A model generated the notes under the pieces. It did no database searches. It had not been told where the DNA came from and saw nothing but the letters and a program-made list of their open reading frames with translations. A DNA stretch of 5,132 bases from assembly GCA_023388955.1 (NCBI GenBank), contig JAEWFH010000196.1, positions 1-5,132 on the forward strand. Reading direction: 5' to 3'. The position numbers were made by a program, and so were the translations under genes. Of the stretch, positions 1 through 5,132 are shown one piece after another; the stretch's first letter is position 1, and each line of letters opens with the position of its first letter. This DNA is from Pseudomonadota bacterium (GTDB taxonomy: Bacteria; Pseudomonadota; Gammaproteobacteria; Xanthomonadales; Xanthomonadaceae).

Positions 1-1110
1 TGGCCGGAGGACGGCTACCGCGGCGACTACATCGTCGACGTCGCCCGTGCCTACCTGGAGCGCGCCAGCGTGGAGGTGGACGACCAGCTGGTCACCGCCG
101 CCGGCGATGCCGATGACCTGGACGCGATCCGGCGCTTCGCCGTGGCCTGGCTGCGGCGCGAGCAGAACGAGGACCTGGCCGCCTACGGGGTCGGCTTCGA
201 TGTCTACTTCCTGGAGTCCTCGCTATACACCGACGGCAAGGTCGAGCAGGCCGTGGACACGCTCACCGCCAACGGCCACACCTACGAGGAAGGCGGCGCG
301 CTGTGGCTGCGGACCACGGAGTTCGGCGACGACAAGGACCGCGTGATGCGCAAGTCCGACGGCAGCTACACCTACTTCGTGCCGGACGTCGCCTACCACC
401 TGAGCAAGTGGGAGCGCGGCTACGAGCGCGCGATCACCGAGCTGGGCGCCGACCACCACGGCTCGCTGGCGCGGGTGCGCGCCGGCCTGCAGGCGCTGGA
501 CGCCGGCATCCCGCAGGGCTGGCCGGAGTACGTGCTGCACCAGATGGTGACGGTGGTGCGCGGCGGCGAGGAAGTGAAACTGTCCAAGCGCGCCGGCAGC
601 TACCTGACCCTGCGCGACCTGGTCGAGGAAGCCGGACGCGACGCCACCCGCTGGTTCCTGGTCGCGCGCAAGCCCGACTCCCAGCTCACCTTCGACATCG
701 ACCTGGCCCGCAGCCAGTCGCTGGACAACCCGGTCTACTACGTCCAGGTGTCCCATGCCCGGATGTGCGGCCTGGAGCGCCAGCTGCGCGAGCGCGGGCT
801 GCGCTTCGACCGCGACAACGGCCTGGCCCAGGCGCTTGAGCTTGACGACGAGGCCACCCACGAGCTGGTCGCCGCGATCCTGCGCTACCCCGAAGTGGTG
901 GCCACCGCCGGCCGCGACCTGGAACCGCACCAGCTGGCCACCTACCTGCTGGAGTTGGCACAGTCCTTCCAGACGTACTACAACGATCACCAGTTCCTGG
1001 TCGAGGAAGCCGAGGTGCGCGACGCCCGCCTGGTGCTCGCGGCGGCGACCCGCCAGGTGCTGGCGAACGGTCTTGGCCTGTTGGGCGTGAGCGCCCCCGA
1101 GGTGATGTAA
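1..1110 (+). CDS. argS: Arginyl-tRNA synthetase (class I), 5'-truncated by the window edge
   Basis: Cytoplasmic enzyme that charges tRNA-Arg with arginine using ATP. The reading frame is open from base 1, so the gene starts before the window; 369 residues are visible against a usual 560-580, so about a third is missing, including the N-terminal tRNA-contact domain and the HIGH signature. Visible marks: a PEDGYRGDYI stretch near the left edge; GADHHGS (about 445-465), typical of ArgRS; the second class I signature as KLSKR at 577-591, with Leu in place of the commoner Met; then NPVYYVQVSHAR (from about 727), which opens the helical DALR anticodon-binding domain. The C-terminus, GLLGVSAPEVM then TAA, is the usual ArgS ending. 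The last codons carry the ribosome-binding site of the next gene, which begins immediately after the stop, so the two are probably one operon. The identification is secure; only the 5' end is unseen. Confidence 0.97.
   Translation, partial: WPEDGYRGDYIVDVARAYLERASVEVDDQLVTAAGDADDLDAIRRFAVAWLRREQNEDLAAYGVGFDVYFLESSLYTDGKVEQAVDTLTANGHTYEEGGALWLRTTEFGDDKDRVMRKSDGSYTYFVPDVAYHLSKWERGYERAITELGADHHGSLARVRAGLQALDAGIPQGWPEYVLHQMVTVVRGGEEVKLSKRAGSYLTLRDLVEEAGRDATRWFLVARKPDSQLTFDIDLARSQSLDNPVYYVQVSHARMCGLERQLRERGLRFDRDNGLAQALELDDEATHELVAAILRYPEVVATAGRDLEPHQLATYLLELAQSFQTYYNDHQFLVEEAEVRDARLVLAAATRQVLANGLGLLGVSAPEVM
1099..1105 (+). promoter_or_regulatory. Ribosome-binding site of the SPOR gene, inside the end of argS
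   Basis: GAGGTGA lies within the last codons of argS, with its GAGG core 8 nt before the GTG at 1111. It is a strong Shine-Dalgarno match and supports the GTG start over the later in-frame ATG at 1165. A ribosome finishing argS would cover this site, so translational coupling is likely (inference). Confidence 0.7.
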
Positions 1111-1878
1111 GTGGCGGCACGACGTGGCAAGTCCCAGGCGCGGCGCAACACCGGCAGCGGTGGCATGCCGGGCTGGGCGTGGATGGTCCTGGGCATCCTG
1201 TTGACCCTGCTGGCGGTGCTGTTCGTGCCCCGCCTGCTCAAGTCCGATGGCGATGGCTTCTTCCGCCCCACCCCCAATCCCGACGCCCAGCCGGCGCCGG
1301 CGGTGGTGGACGAACTCCCGGCCCCGGCCCGGCGCCCGGCCGGCGAGGCCGCGGACGAGGAACCGCGGCGCGGGTCGCAGTACGACTTCTATACCGTGCT
1401 GCCGGGCCGCGAGGTACCGATGACCGACGCCGAGTTGGCCGCGACCCAGCGCGAGGAAGCCGAGCGCCTGGCCCGCCAGCAGCAGGAAGCCGCCGCGGCC
1501 GCCAACAGCGAGGATGCCGCCGAGCTGGCCCTGCCCGCCCCGGTGGCGACCGAACCGGCACCCACGCAGGCCGAACCGCCGGCCAGCGCGCCGGCGACGG
1601 CGCGCACTCCCGCCGCCCCGACCACCGGCGCCGGGATCGGCGATGGCAGCCGCTACCTCCTGCAGGCCGGCGCCTTCCAGGCCTCCGGCCAGGCCGAGGA
1701 GCTCAAGGCCCGCATCGCCCTGCTGGGCCTGACCGCACGCGTAGAATCGGCGCGGATCGACGGCCGCACCGTCTACCGGGTCCGCATGGGGCCCTACGGC
1801 ACCGCCGGCGACCTCGCCGAGGCCAAGCAGAAGCTGGCCAACGGCGGGCTCGACGCGATGGCGATCAAGGTCGAATAA
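1111..1878 (+). CDS. Membrane-anchored SPOR-domain protein, FtsN-like
   Basis: Predicted 255-residue bitopic inner-membrane protein. Residues 1-20 are basic (Arg/Lys rich); 21-40 form one hydrophobic helix (WAWMVLGILLTLLAVLFV), giving a cytoplasmic N-terminus and periplasmic remainder. Next come a Pro/Ala linker, a YDFYTVLPGREV motif (91-102), a Glu/Arg/Gln/Ala-rich probable helix (about 107-140), a Pro/Ala/Thr low-complexity linker (141-175) and a C-terminal SPOR domain (about 179-255, with YLLQAGAF and VYRVRMGPYG). SPOR domains bind glycan strands lacking stem peptides at the septum, and this order matches FtsN, the late divisome activator. The start is GTG directly after the argS TAA, backed by GAGGTGA; starting at the ATG at residue 19 would remove the basic cytoplasmic tail. 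An SPOR gene next to argS recurs in gammaproteobacteria (recalled, not checked). It could be another SPOR protein rather than true FtsN, so no symbol is given. Confidence 0.88.
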   Translation: MAARRGKSQARRNTGSGGMPGWAWMVLGILLTLLAVLFVPRLLKSDGDGFFRPTPNPDAQPAPAVVDELPAPARRPAGEAADEEPRRGSQYDFYTVLPGREVPMTDAELAATQREEAERLARQQQEAAAAANSEDAAELALPAPVATEPAPTQAEPPASAPATARTPAAPTTGAGIGDGSRYLLQAGAFQASGQAEELKARIALLGLTARVESARIDGRTVYRVRMGPYGTAGDLAEAKQKLANGGLDAMAIKVE

Positions 1879-1881
1879 GCC

Positions 1882-1893
1882 GGCGCGCGCGCC
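1882..1893. repeat. 12-bp perfect palindrome at the convergent gene junction
   Basis: GGCGCGCGCGCC reads the same on both strands. It fills most of the 14-nt gap between the TAA of the SPOR gene and the TAG of the dehydrogenase, touching the last base of the latter. It has no loop or T-tract on either side, so it is a poor intrinsic terminator. It may simply be GC-rich sequence; any role in ending transcription is speculative. Confidence 0.5.
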
Positions 1894-2768
1894 TAGACCG
1901 CGGCGGCCTGGCCGGGCTCGCCGCGCTTGAGGTCGATGAGCGAGGAGGTGTCCTCCTCGCCGCGGCGACGCTCGACCAGCTCCGCATAGTCCGCCAGTGC
2001 CTGCTGCAAGGTGGGCAGCTGCAGGCCCGCGTTGCCGGCGATCGCATTGGCGATGCGCAGGTCCTTGAGCATGTGGGCGTTCTTGAAGCCGGGCTGGAAA
2101 CGGCTTTCCAGCATCGTCGCCCCGCGCTTGTCCAGGAACCAGTTGCCGGCCGCGCCGGCCATCAGCGTCGGCAGCAGCACCGCCGGGTCCAGGCCCAGCC
2201 TCTCGCCCAGCGCCAGGCCCTCGCATACCGCCTCGTTGATGCCCGCCACCAGCACCTGGTTGACCGCCTTGGTGGCCTGGCCGGCGCCGTTGCCGCCCAT
2301 GTGGCTGATGCGCGCCGCGTAGGCCTCCAGCGCGGGACGGGCGCGCTCGAGCACCTCGGCCGAGCCCCCGGCCATCACCGACAGCCTGCCGTTGCGCGCC
2401 CCCTCCACCCCGCCGGACACCGGCGCGTCGAGGAAGTCGATGCCTTCCGCGGCCAACAGCGCGGCGGCGCGGGTGGCGGTCTGCACCGACACCGTGGAAT
2501 GGTCGACCACCACCGCACCGCGTTTGAGCACCTGCGCCAGCGCGGCGACGTTCTCCAGCACGTCCGCGTCCAGCGACACGCACAGCGCGACCACGTCGCA
2601 GTCGGCGAAATTGTCGGCTGACCGTGCCGCGCGCACGCCGAGCTCGGCCGCCAGCGTGTCGGCCTTGGCCTGGGTGCGGTTGCCGACCGCGGTCAGCAGG
2701 CCGCGTGCGTGCAGGTGGCGGGCCATGGGCGCGCCCATCGCGCCCAGGCCGATGAATCCGGTCTTCAT
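1893..2768 (-). CDS. NAD(P)-dependent beta-hydroxyacid dehydrogenase (3-hydroxyisobutyrate / tartronate semialdehyde reductase family)
   Basis: A soluble 291-residue oxidoreductase of full family length. It should interconvert a beta-hydroxyacid (or a related short hydroxyacid) and its semialdehyde. Rossmann signature GFIGLGAMG is at residues 4-12; NRT at 30-32 follows the second beta strand, and Arg there usually favours the NADP phosphate. The substrate loop DAPVSGG is at 114-120, the catalytic Lys is 167 in GQATKAVNQ with Asn 170, and a conserved KDL (235-237) lies in the C-terminal helical domain. The KAVNQ and CEGLALGE segments recall tartronate semialdehyde reductases (GarR/GlxR) and succinic semialdehyde reductases, so the substrate stays open. 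The ATG overlaps the speA stop codon as ATGA, with GGGGA 7 nt upstream as a plausible ribosome site, so it is translated from the speA mRNA. No garD, garL or mmsA gene accompanies it. The family is certain, the substrate is not. Confidence 0.92.
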   Translation of the reverse strand: MKTGFIGLGAMGAPMARHLHARGLLTAVGNRTQAKADTLAAELGVRAARSADNFADCDVVALCVSLDADVLENVAALAQVLKRGAVVVDHSTVSVQTATRAAALLAAEGIDFLDAPVSGGVEGARNGRLSVMAGGSAEVLERARPALEAYAARISHMGGNGAGQATKAVNQVLVAGINEAVCEGLALGERLGLDPAVLLPTLMAGAAGNWFLDKRGATMLESRFQPGFKNAHMLKDLRIANAIAGNAGLQLPTLQQALADYAELVERRRGEEDTSSLIDLKRGEPGQAAAV

Positions 2769-4723
2769 TTCGTGGTCCCCGCCGGTGCCGCGGCATCCCG
2801 TCGTGCTGGCCGGTCTTCCAGGTAGGTGTAGCTGGTGAGGCCGGCTTCCAGCGCCTCCTCCAGGCGTGCGGCCTCGTCGGGGGCCAGGTCGGCCTGGGCG
2901 ACGCGGCCGCGGTAGGCGCGGCGCAGGTCATCGAGTCTGTAGCCGACGTAGTCGAGCATCACGTCGGCGGTATCCCCGCGGCGCTGCTGGGTGATGCGCA
3001 CGCCGTCGCCGTCGATCCGGGCCTCCACCGCGTCGGTGTCGCCGAACAGGTTGTGGATGTCGCCCAGGATCTCCTGGTAGGCGCCCACCAGGAAGAAGCC
3101 CAGGCAATACGACTGGCCCGGCTCCAGCGAGTGCAGCGGCATCGAGCTGTCCAGCCCCTCGTCCTCGACGTAGACGTCGATCCGGCCATCGGAGTCGCAG
3201 GTCAGGTCCTTGATCACCCCGCGCCGGTCCGGACGCTGGTCCAGGCCGGCGATCGGCAGGATCGGGAACACCTGCCCGATCGCCCACACGTCGGGCATCG
3301 ACTCGAACACGCTGAAGTTGACGAAGTACTTGTCCACCAGGCGCTGGTCGAGCTCGTCCAGCACCGTCTGGTGGCCCTTCTCGCCCGGATCCAGTCGCGC
3401 CCGCACCTCGTGGGCAACCAGGTAGAACAGGTCGTCGATACGGGCCCGGTGCACCAGGTCGATCTGGCCCAGGGCGTAGGCGGCCAGTCCTTCGCTGTGG
3501 AAGTGCGCGGCCTCGTGGAACAGCTCCACCGGCGGCCTCTGGCCGAGCTCGGCGTGGATCTCGCGCAGCTGGCGGATCACCTGCGGCTCGTCGTCGTGGA
3601 CGTCGGGCACGCGGCCCTCCGGCGCGCGCTCGACCTCGCTGACGTTGGCGATCAGCACCGCGTGGTGGGCGGTCATCGCGCGCCCGCACTCGGTGACGAT
3701 GCGCGGCGGCTCCAGCCCGTGCTCGGCGCAGGCGGTGGCCAGCGGTTGCACGATGTTGAGCGCGTACTGGTCCACCCCGTAGTTGATCGAACACTCGCTG
3801 CGCGAGCGGGTGCCCTCGTAGTCCACGCCCAGCCCGCCGCCCACGTCCATGTAGCGCAGCTTCGCGCCCAGGCGGGACAGCTCGACCAGGTAGCGGGTCG
3901 CCTCGCGCATGCCGCCGGCGATGTCGCGCACGTTGGAGATCTGGCTGCCCATGTGGAAGTGCAGCAGCTGCAGGCAATGGCCCATGCCGCTGTCGCGCAG
4001 CTGCTTCCACAGGTCCAGCAGCTGGCGCGGGGACAGGCCGAACTTGGCCTTGTCGCCGCCGCTGTTCTGCCACTTGCCGGCCCCCAGCGTCGCCAGGCGC
4101 ATGCGCACGCCCAGGCCCGGTTCCACACCCAGCGCGCGCGCCTCCTCCAACACCAGCGGCAGCTCCGACGGCTTCTCGATGACGATGAACGTCTCCAGCC
4201 CCAGCTTGCGGCCGATCAGCGCCAGGCGGATGTACTCGCGGTCCTTGTAGCCGTTGCACACGACCAGCCCGCCGGGCCGGCTCAGCGCCAGCACCGCCAT
4301 CAGCTCGGGCTTGCTGCCGGCCTCCAGGCCGAAGGCGGTACCGGCCGGCGTGGCCGGCGCCCCGGCCACCGCGTCATGGCCATGCGCAGCCAGCATCCCG
4401 GCCACGCCGGCATGCTGGTTGACCTTGATCGGGTAGACCGCGGTGTAGCCCCCGGCGTAGTCCAGCTCGTCCATCGCCCGGGCGAACGCGCCCTGCAGCC
4501 GGCGCAGGCGGTCGCCCAGGATGTCCGGGAACCGCACCAGCAGCGGCAGCTTGGCGCCGTTGCCGCGCGCGCGCTCGACGACCTCGGCCAACGCCACCGA
4601 CGGGCCGGCGTCGCCGCGCGGGCGCACCACCACCCGGCCGGCGTCGTCGACGTCGTAATAGCCCTCCGACCAGTACGGCACGGAGTAGGTCTGGCGGGCC
4701 AGCTGGGGCGACCAGTCGGTCAT
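2765..4723 (-). CDS. speA: Biosynthetic arginine decarboxylase (PLP-dependent, fold III)
   Basis: Decarboxylates L-arginine to agmatine, the first step of the agmatine route to putrescine. With the ATG at 4723 it has 652 residues, close to the usual 630-660. In this numbering the PLP-binding lysine is K100 in YPIKVNQ; LEAGSKPE follows; LLHFHMGSQISN contains H255 and H257; the PLP-phosphate loop GGGLGVDY is at 295-302; TECGR is at 344-348; the active-site cysteine is C509 in LTCDSDG; and LTSYTYLE (629-636) closes the conserved region before a short Ala/Pro tail. The frame extends to a GTG at 4768, but MTDWSPQLARQTYSVPYW is the familiar N-terminus of xanthomonad-type SpeA, GGTGAG precedes it, and the likely -10 box lies inside the extension. 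An Ala/Pro/Gly insert at about 116-128 follows the PLP lysine. It overlaps the dehydrogenase downstream by 4 nt and is divergent from speE. No agmatinase or agmatine deiminase is visible. Confidence 0.96.
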   Translation of the reverse strand: MTDWSPQLARQTYSVPYWSEGYYDVDDAGRVVVRPRGDAGPSVALAEVVERARGNGAKLPLLVRFPDILGDRLRRLQGAFARAMDELDYAGGYTAVYPIKVNQHAGVAGMLAAHGHDAVAGAPATPAGTAFGLEAGSKPELMAVLALSRPGGLVVCNGYKDREYIRLALIGRKLGLETFIVIEKPSELPLVLEEARALGVEPGLGVRMRLATLGAGKWQNSGGDKAKFGLSPRQLLDLWKQLRDSGMGHCLQLLHFHMGSQISNVRDIAGGMREATRYLVELSRLGAKLRYMDVGGGLGVDYEGTRSRSECSINYGVDQYALNIVQPLATACAEHGLEPPRIVTECGRAMTAHHAVLIANVSEVERAPEGRVPDVHDDEPQVIRQLREIHAELGQRPPVELFHEAAHFHSEGLAAYALGQIDLVHRARIDDLFYLVAHEVRARLDPGEKGHQTVLDELDQRLVDKYFVNFSVFESMPDVWAIGQVFPILPIAGLDQRPDRRGVIKDLTCDSDGRIDVYVEDEGLDSSMPLHSLEPGQSYCLGFFLVGAYQEILGDIHNLFGDTDAVEARIDGDGVRITQQRRGDTADVMLDYVGYRLDDLRRAYRGRVAQADLAPDEAARLEEALEAGLTSYTYLEDRPARRDAAAPAGTTK

Positions 4724-4727
4724 TCGT

Positions 4728-4733
4728 CTCACC
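4728..4733 (-). promoter_or_regulatory. Ribosome-binding site of speA
   Basis: On the minus strand GGTGAG stands 4 nt before the ATG at 4723. It matches the distal part of the anti-Shine-Dalgarno complement (AGGAGGTGA), for which a short spacer is normal. It is the best argument for starting speA at 4723 and not at the GTG 45 nt upstream. Confidence 0.6.
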
Positions 4734-4755
4734 GGGGCGATGCGTGGGGATGCGC

Positions 4756-4761
4756 ATTCTA
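4756..4761 (-). promoter_or_regulatory. Candidate -10 box of the speA promoter
   Basis: TAGAAT on the minus strand differs from TATAAT at one position and is one of few AT-rich hexamers in this very GC-rich gap. It would place transcription start near 4749 and give a leader of about 25 nt. I see no good -35 at 16-18 bp: the nearest resemblance, CTGACG at 4783-4788, is 21 bp away, which is too far. The call rests on the -10 match and its position alone. Confidence 0.45.
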
Positions 4762-4821
4762 TCCGCACGCCCGGGTGGGGCCCGTCAGCATGGGGTCACG
4801 GGGCGGGCGGCCGGGCTTGGC

Positions 4822-4827
4822 TACAAT
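4822..4827 (+). promoter_or_regulatory. Candidate -10 box of the speE promoter
   Basis: TACAAT on the plus strand, in the context GGCTACAATCC, is a one-mismatch -10 hexamer 49 nt before the speE ATG. Transcription would start near 4834, leaving a leader of about 43 nt. No convincing -35 is visible at the right spacing; the sequence upstream is nearly pure G/C. It faces away from the speA -10 box with 60 bp between them, so both promoters share one short control region. Confidence 0.5.
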
Positions 4828-4841
4828 CCGCGGCCCCACCC

Positions 4842-4858
4842 GCCACGCCCGCCGTGGC
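4842..4858 (+). other. Stem-loop in the predicted speE leader
   Basis: GCCACG (4842-4847) pairs with CGTGGC (4853-4858) around the loop CCCGC: a 6-bp perfect stem. It lies between the predicted transcription start and the weak ribosome site GGA at 4868-4870. No T-tract follows, so it is not an intrinsic terminator. It may be chance in GC-rich DNA or may affect speE translation or mRNA stability (inference). Confidence 0.35.
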
Positions 4859-4876
4859 CCCGACGACGGAACCCGC

Positions 4877-5132
4877 ATGAACGCTGACACCCAGTGGCAC
4901 CACGAAAACTTCGAGCCGACCGGCTCGGCGATCGGCTACCGCATCACAGGCAAGCTCGACGAGGTGCGCTCGCCGTTCCAGCACATCGAGATCTACGGGA
5001 CCACGGACTGGGGCAACCTGATGCTGATCGACGGCGCGGTGATGCTCACCAGCCGCGACAACTTCCTGTACCACGAGATGATGGCGCACCCGGCGCTGTT
5101 CACCCACGCCGACCCGAAGGACGTGGTGATCA
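4877..5132 (+). CDS. speE: Spermidine synthase (polyamine aminopropyltransferase), 3'-truncated by the window edge
   Basis: Transfers the aminopropyl group of decarboxylated S-adenosylmethionine to putrescine, giving spermidine and methylthioadenosine, in the cytoplasm. The frame starts at ATG 4877 and runs open to the window end; 85 residues of an expected 280-300 are visible. They cover the N-terminal beta-strand (oligomerisation) domain and the start of the catalytic domain: SPFQHIEIY (32-40) with the Gln-His typical of the family, LMLIDGAVMLTSRDNF (48-63), matching the LDG-V-x-T-x-RDEF signature, and YHEMMAHPAL (65-74), where YHEM is a strongly conserved substrate-binding segment. DVVI at the edge begins the strand leading into the nucleotide-binding Gly loop, which lies outside. 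The Shine-Dalgarno is weak (GGA, 6 nt upstream). It is divergent from speA, the other polyamine gene here, suggesting joint control. A multi-aminopropyl or thermospermine-type relative cannot be excluded without the C-terminal part. Confidence 0.93.
   Translation, partial: MNADTQWHHENFEPTGSAIGYRITGKLDEVRSPFQHIEIYGTTDWGNLMLIDGAVMLTSRDNFLYHEMMAHPALFTHADPKDVVI

Noticed and set aside
1882..1893. The GC palindrome as a bidirectional intrinsic terminator
   Set aside because: A self-complementary 12-mer without a loop makes a weak hairpin, and neither strand has a following T-tract.
1179..2621. 480-codon plus-strand frame through the SPOR gene and antisense to the dehydrogenase
   Set aside because: Low-complexity Arg/Gly/Pro-rich product, no ribosome site, overlaps two clear genes. 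Same codon-bias effect.
223..2931. 902-codon open frame on the minus strand, spanning argS, the SPOR gene and the dehydrogenase
   Set aside because: It crosses four well-supported genes in non-coding frames. Its product is Gly/Arg/Ala/His-rich with no recognisable domain. In DNA with such strong G/C third positions, stop codons are rare in shadow frames, so its length is not evidence of coding.
2928..4259. 443-codon minus-strand frame inside speA
   Set aside because: It is an out-of-frame reading of speA. The product is Arg/Gly/Ala/Pro-rich without motifs, while the real frame carries every SpeA signature.
4724..4768. 45-nt N-terminal extension of speA from a GTG at 4768
   Set aside because: The 15 extra residues look unlike a SpeA N-terminus, contain the likely -10 box, and have a poorer start codon than the ATG at 4723 with GGTGAG before it.
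4796..5107. 103-codon minus-strand frame antisense to speE
   Set aside because: It runs opposite the speE coding region, whose family motifs are clear, and shows no domain or start signal of its own.

Overview
This is a high-GC, gene-dense bacterial chromosome segment. GC is roughly 70% by eye, with strong G/C at third codon positions. Protein character (ArgS, an FtsN-like SPOR protein directly behind argS, a long biosynthetic SpeA, SpeE) fits a gammaproteobacterium, most likely Xanthomonadaceae (Lysobacter, Luteimonas or Xanthomonas type). That placement is inferred from remembered family resemblance, not from a search. I see no mobile element, CRISPR array, tRNA or rRNA.

Layout, left to right: (1) the C-terminal two thirds of argS on the plus strand, cut by the left edge; (2) directly after its stop codon, a GTG-started, membrane-anchored SPOR-domain protein resembling FtsN, probably in the same operon; (3) a 14-nt convergent junction built around a GC palindrome; (4) on the minus strand, a beta-hydroxyacid dehydrogenase of the 3-hydroxyisobutyrate/tartronate semialdehyde family, the distal gene of a two-gene unit; (5) upstream of it, overlapping by 4 nt (ATGA), speA, the biosynthetic arginine decarboxylase; (6) a divergent intergenic region of about 150 bp with back-to-back -10-like boxes and a small hairpin in the predicted speE leader; (7) the start of speE (spermidine synthase) on the plus strand, cut by the right edge.

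Functionally the right half is a polyamine locus. SpeA makes agmatine from arginine, which other enzymes not seen here would convert to putrescine. SpeE adds an aminopropyl group to putrescine to give spermidine. The left half combines arginine charging of tRNA with a cell-division or peptidoglycan-binding protein. The least expected element is the redox enzyme translationally coupled to speA; its substrate cannot be read from sequence. Apart from that coupling the window looks like ordinary core genome, and I found no convincing new system. The very long ORFs in other frames are explained by codon bias.
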